The notes under the pieces: generated by a model | What the model saw: only the letters and a program-made list of their open reading frames with translations | What the model was told of the DNA's origin: nothing | The model's database searches: none | Made by a program: the position numbers and the translations under genes | Origin: Colletes latitarsis | Taxonomy: Eukaryota; Arthropoda; Insecta; Hymenoptera; Colletidae | Length of the DNA: 64,000 bases | Direction of reading: 5' to 3' | Assembly (NCBI RefSeq): GCF_051014445.1 | Contig: NW_027488366.1 | Coordinates: forward strand, 15,022,001 to 15,086,000 | Shown: piece after piece, positions 62,377-64,000 of the stretch | Layout of the letters: every line of letters begins with the position of its first letter | Position numbering within the stretch: position 1 is the first letter of the stretch

Positions 62377-62377
<1 letters not shown>

Positions 62378-62420
<43 letters not shown>
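62378..62420 (+). other. Poly(A) tail
   Basis: An uninterrupted A run joined to the right target duplication. The exact end is ambiguous by 1-3 bases because the target itself begins with A. The lack of interruptions is consistent with recent insertion, although assembly or sequencing error in homopolymers limits this inference. Confidence 0.95.
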
Positions 62421-62424
<4 letters not shown>

Positions 62425-62435
62425 TGAGTCTGATG
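62421..62435 (+). repeat. Target-site duplication, right copy
   Basis: Identical to 57034-57048. The following bases (AGATCAAATCCC) continue the normal satellite monomer, which confirms the insertion edge. Confidence 0.93.
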
Positions 62436-64000
62436 AGATCAAATCCCAGACCTCTCCCAGACCTAACTTGCGTTATCCCCTAAAATATTGATCGAAACCA
62501 GGTTTAATCGACTGTTTCAGTGTGGTACCACATTACTACGTGATCCAAACCAGAAAAAACCCAGGATCCGTTCAACAAGTATGTGAAGAATGCGGTAGTA
62601 TGAGTCTGATGAGTGAAAATCCCAGACCTAACCTAGACCTAACGTGCGTTATCCTCTAAAATATTGATCCAGACCAGGTTTAATTGAATGTTTCAGCGTG
62701 GTACCACACTACTACGTGATCCAAACCAGAAAAAACCCAGGATCTGTTCAACAAGTGTGTGAAAAACGCGAAAGTATGAGCCTGATGACGGCAAATCCCA
62801 GACATATCCCAGACCTAACTTGCGTTGTCCTCTAAGATATTGATGGAAACCAGGTTTAATTGACTGTTTCAGTGTTGTACTTCATTACTACGTGATGCAA
62901 TCCAGAAAAAGCCCAGGAGCTAGCCATCAAGTATGAGAAATATGCGAAAGAATGAGCCTGATGAGAGCAAATCCCAGGCCTAACCTAGACCTAACATGAA
63001 TTATTCTCTAAAATATTGATCGAAACCAGGTTTAATTGACTGTTTCAGTGTGGTCCCACATTACTACGTGATCCAAACCAGAAAAAACCCAGGATCCGTT
63101 CAACAAGTATGTGAAGAATGCGGTAGTATGAGTCTGATGAGTGAAAATCCCAGACCTAACCTAGACCTAACATGCGTTGTCCTCTAAAATATTGATCCAG
63201 ACCAGGTTTAATTGAATGTTTCAGCGTCGTACCACACTACTACGTGATCCAAACCAGAAAAAACCCAGGATCTGTTCAACAAGTGTGTGAAAAACGCGAA
63301 AGTATGAGCCTGATGACGGCAAATCCCAGACATATCCCAGACCTAACTTGCGTTGTCCTCTAAGATATTGATGGAAACCAGGTTTAATTGACTGTTTCAG
63401 TGTTGTACTTCATTACTACGTGATGCAATCCAGAAAAAGCCCAGGAGCTAGCCATCAAGTATGAGAAATATGCGAAAGAATGAGCCTGATGAGAGCAAAT
63501 CCCAGGCCTAACCTAGACCTAACATGAATTATTCTCTAAAATATTGATCGAAACCAGGTTTAATTGACTGTTTCAGAGTGGTCCCACATTACTACGTGAT
63601 CCAAACCAGAAAAAACCCAGGATCCGTTCAACAAGTATGTGAAGAATGCGAAAGTATGAGTCTGATGAGGTCAAATCCCAGACCTATCCCAGACCTAACT
63701 TGCGTTATCCTCTAAAATATTGATCGAAACCAGGTTTAATGGACTGTTTCAGTGTGGTACCACACTACTTCGTGATCCATACCAGAAAAAACCCAGGATC
63801 TGTTCGACAAGTATGTGAAGAACGCTAAACTGTGAGCCTGATGAGGGGAAGATGAGGGCAATCTTAGACCTAACCCAGACCTAAGATGCGTTATCCTCTA
63901 AAATATTTATCCAGACCAGGTTTCATTGAATGGTTCAGTGTGGTACCACTTTACTACGTGATCCAATCCAGAAATAGCCTAGGATCTAGCCATGAAGTAT
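62421..64000. repeat. Satellite array, right arm (~9 monomers)
   Basis: The same 176 bp satellite in the same orientation continues past the retrotransposon to the window edge. About 62421-63060 matches 45389-46040, and about 63660-64000 matches 51400-51720 and 55460-55780. No further genes or insertions are seen. Confidence 0.96.

Larger units (their letters stand above)
61862..62377 (+). other. 3' UTR of the retrotransposon, built of consecutive hairpins
   Basis: About 516 nt between the ORF2 stop and the poly(A). Nearly all of it falls into successive inverted repeats, listed separately, including a GCGC-GAAA-GCGC tetraloop hairpin (62171-62182) and a final small TCTT-TCG-AAGA stem (62354-62364). 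In R1/R2-type elements the 3' UTR RNA is recognised by the reverse transcriptase for priming, so a recognition role for these structures is plausible. It has no convincing coding potential. Confidence 0.85.
57049..62420 (+). mobile_element. R1-clade non-LTR retrotransposon, two ORFs, poly(A)-tailed
   Basis: A GC-rich element of about 5.37 kb inside an AT-rich satellite. In order it has an ORF1 Gag-like protein with three zinc knuckles, an ORF2 with APE endonuclease plus reverse transcriptase plus a CCHC knuckle, a structured 3' UTR, poly(A), and flanking 15 bp target duplications. No RNase H domain and no LTR are seen. The QxNLNHCxAAQDL start of the endonuclease and the TAATG ORF junction point to the R1 clade (R1, TRAS, SART, Waldo and relatives). 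Both ORFs are open, and the tail is pure A. The 5' end is possibly truncated (see ORF1). Retrotransposition would run by target-primed reverse transcription: the bottom-strand nick after TTT could base-pair directly with the poly(A) tail. Confidence 0.95.

Noticed and set aside
57049..62420. Telomere-specific TRAS/SART identity
   Set aside because: The insertion is not in a CCTAA/TTAGG run but in another part of the satellite monomer. Clade-level placement is all the sequence supports.
57049..62420. R2-type element
   Set aside because: It has two ORFs and an N-terminal APE endonuclease with GDFN and SDH motifs, not a single ORF with a C-terminal restriction-like endonuclease.
61996..62427. 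143-codon frame in the 3' UTR running into poly(A)
   Set aside because: It ends in a lysine run encoded by the poly(A), has no domain, and overlaps a chain of hairpins. It is best read as non-coding.

Overview
The window is eukaryotic, almost certainly insect. About 58.6 kb is a tandem satellite with a monomer close to 176 bp, and one 5.4 kb non-LTR (LINE-type) retrotransposon of the R1 clade sits inside it. No host gene, tRNA, rRNA or CRISPR array is visible. The insect assignment rests on the R1-clade retrotransposon, a clade typical of arthropods, and on a telomere-like CCTAA motif inside the satellite (the insect telomere repeat is TTAGG). The species cannot be named from this sequence.

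Layout. 1-57048 is satellite, roughly 324 head-to-tail monomers in one orientation. Copies differ by point changes and by a few small indels. Diagnostic variants recur at long fixed distances, which shows higher-order duplication: a block found four times (1769, 7578, 13388, 47549), a block copied at offsets of 8628 and 15671 bp (23020-43161), a 13-monomer tandem duplication (offset 2289 bp, about 26.9-31.5 kb) and a 4061 bp tandem duplication (about 48.7-56.8 kb). 57049-62420 is the retrotransposon, flanked by a 15 bp target-site duplication. 62421-64000 is satellite again, and its first several hundred bases match an unoccupied paralogous site at 45389.

Retrotransposon. ORF1 (57051-58679) encodes a Gag-like protein with three C-terminal zinc knuckles. 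ORF2 (58679-61861, 1060 aa) encodes an APE-type endonuclease, a reverse transcriptase with YADD, and a C-terminal CCHC knuckle. The two ORFs share one base in a TAATG stop-start, the arrangement that drives translational coupling in the R1-clade element SART1. A structured 3' UTR of about 516 nt and a poly(A) run of 41-44 nt follow. Both ORFs are open, so the insertion looks young. The 5' end may be truncated, because the ORF1 frame is open right at the junction with no ATG there.

Main discovery candidate. The whole element, coding sequence and 3' UTR alike, is tiled with long, often perfect inverted repeats with short loops. There is one roughly every 60-150 nt, with stems of up to 17 uninterrupted pairs and compound stems of 20-31 pairs, many carrying G-T (G-U) wobble positions. 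Several lie on catalytic motifs: the RT YADD codons occupy the loop of a 21-pair hairpin, RT motif A lies in a 16 bp perfect palindrome, and the endonuclease GDFN codons lie at a 13 bp stem. Comparable hairpins were not noticed in the surrounding satellite. This looks like element-wide ordered RNA (or DNA) secondary structure, and I know of no description of it for this clade.
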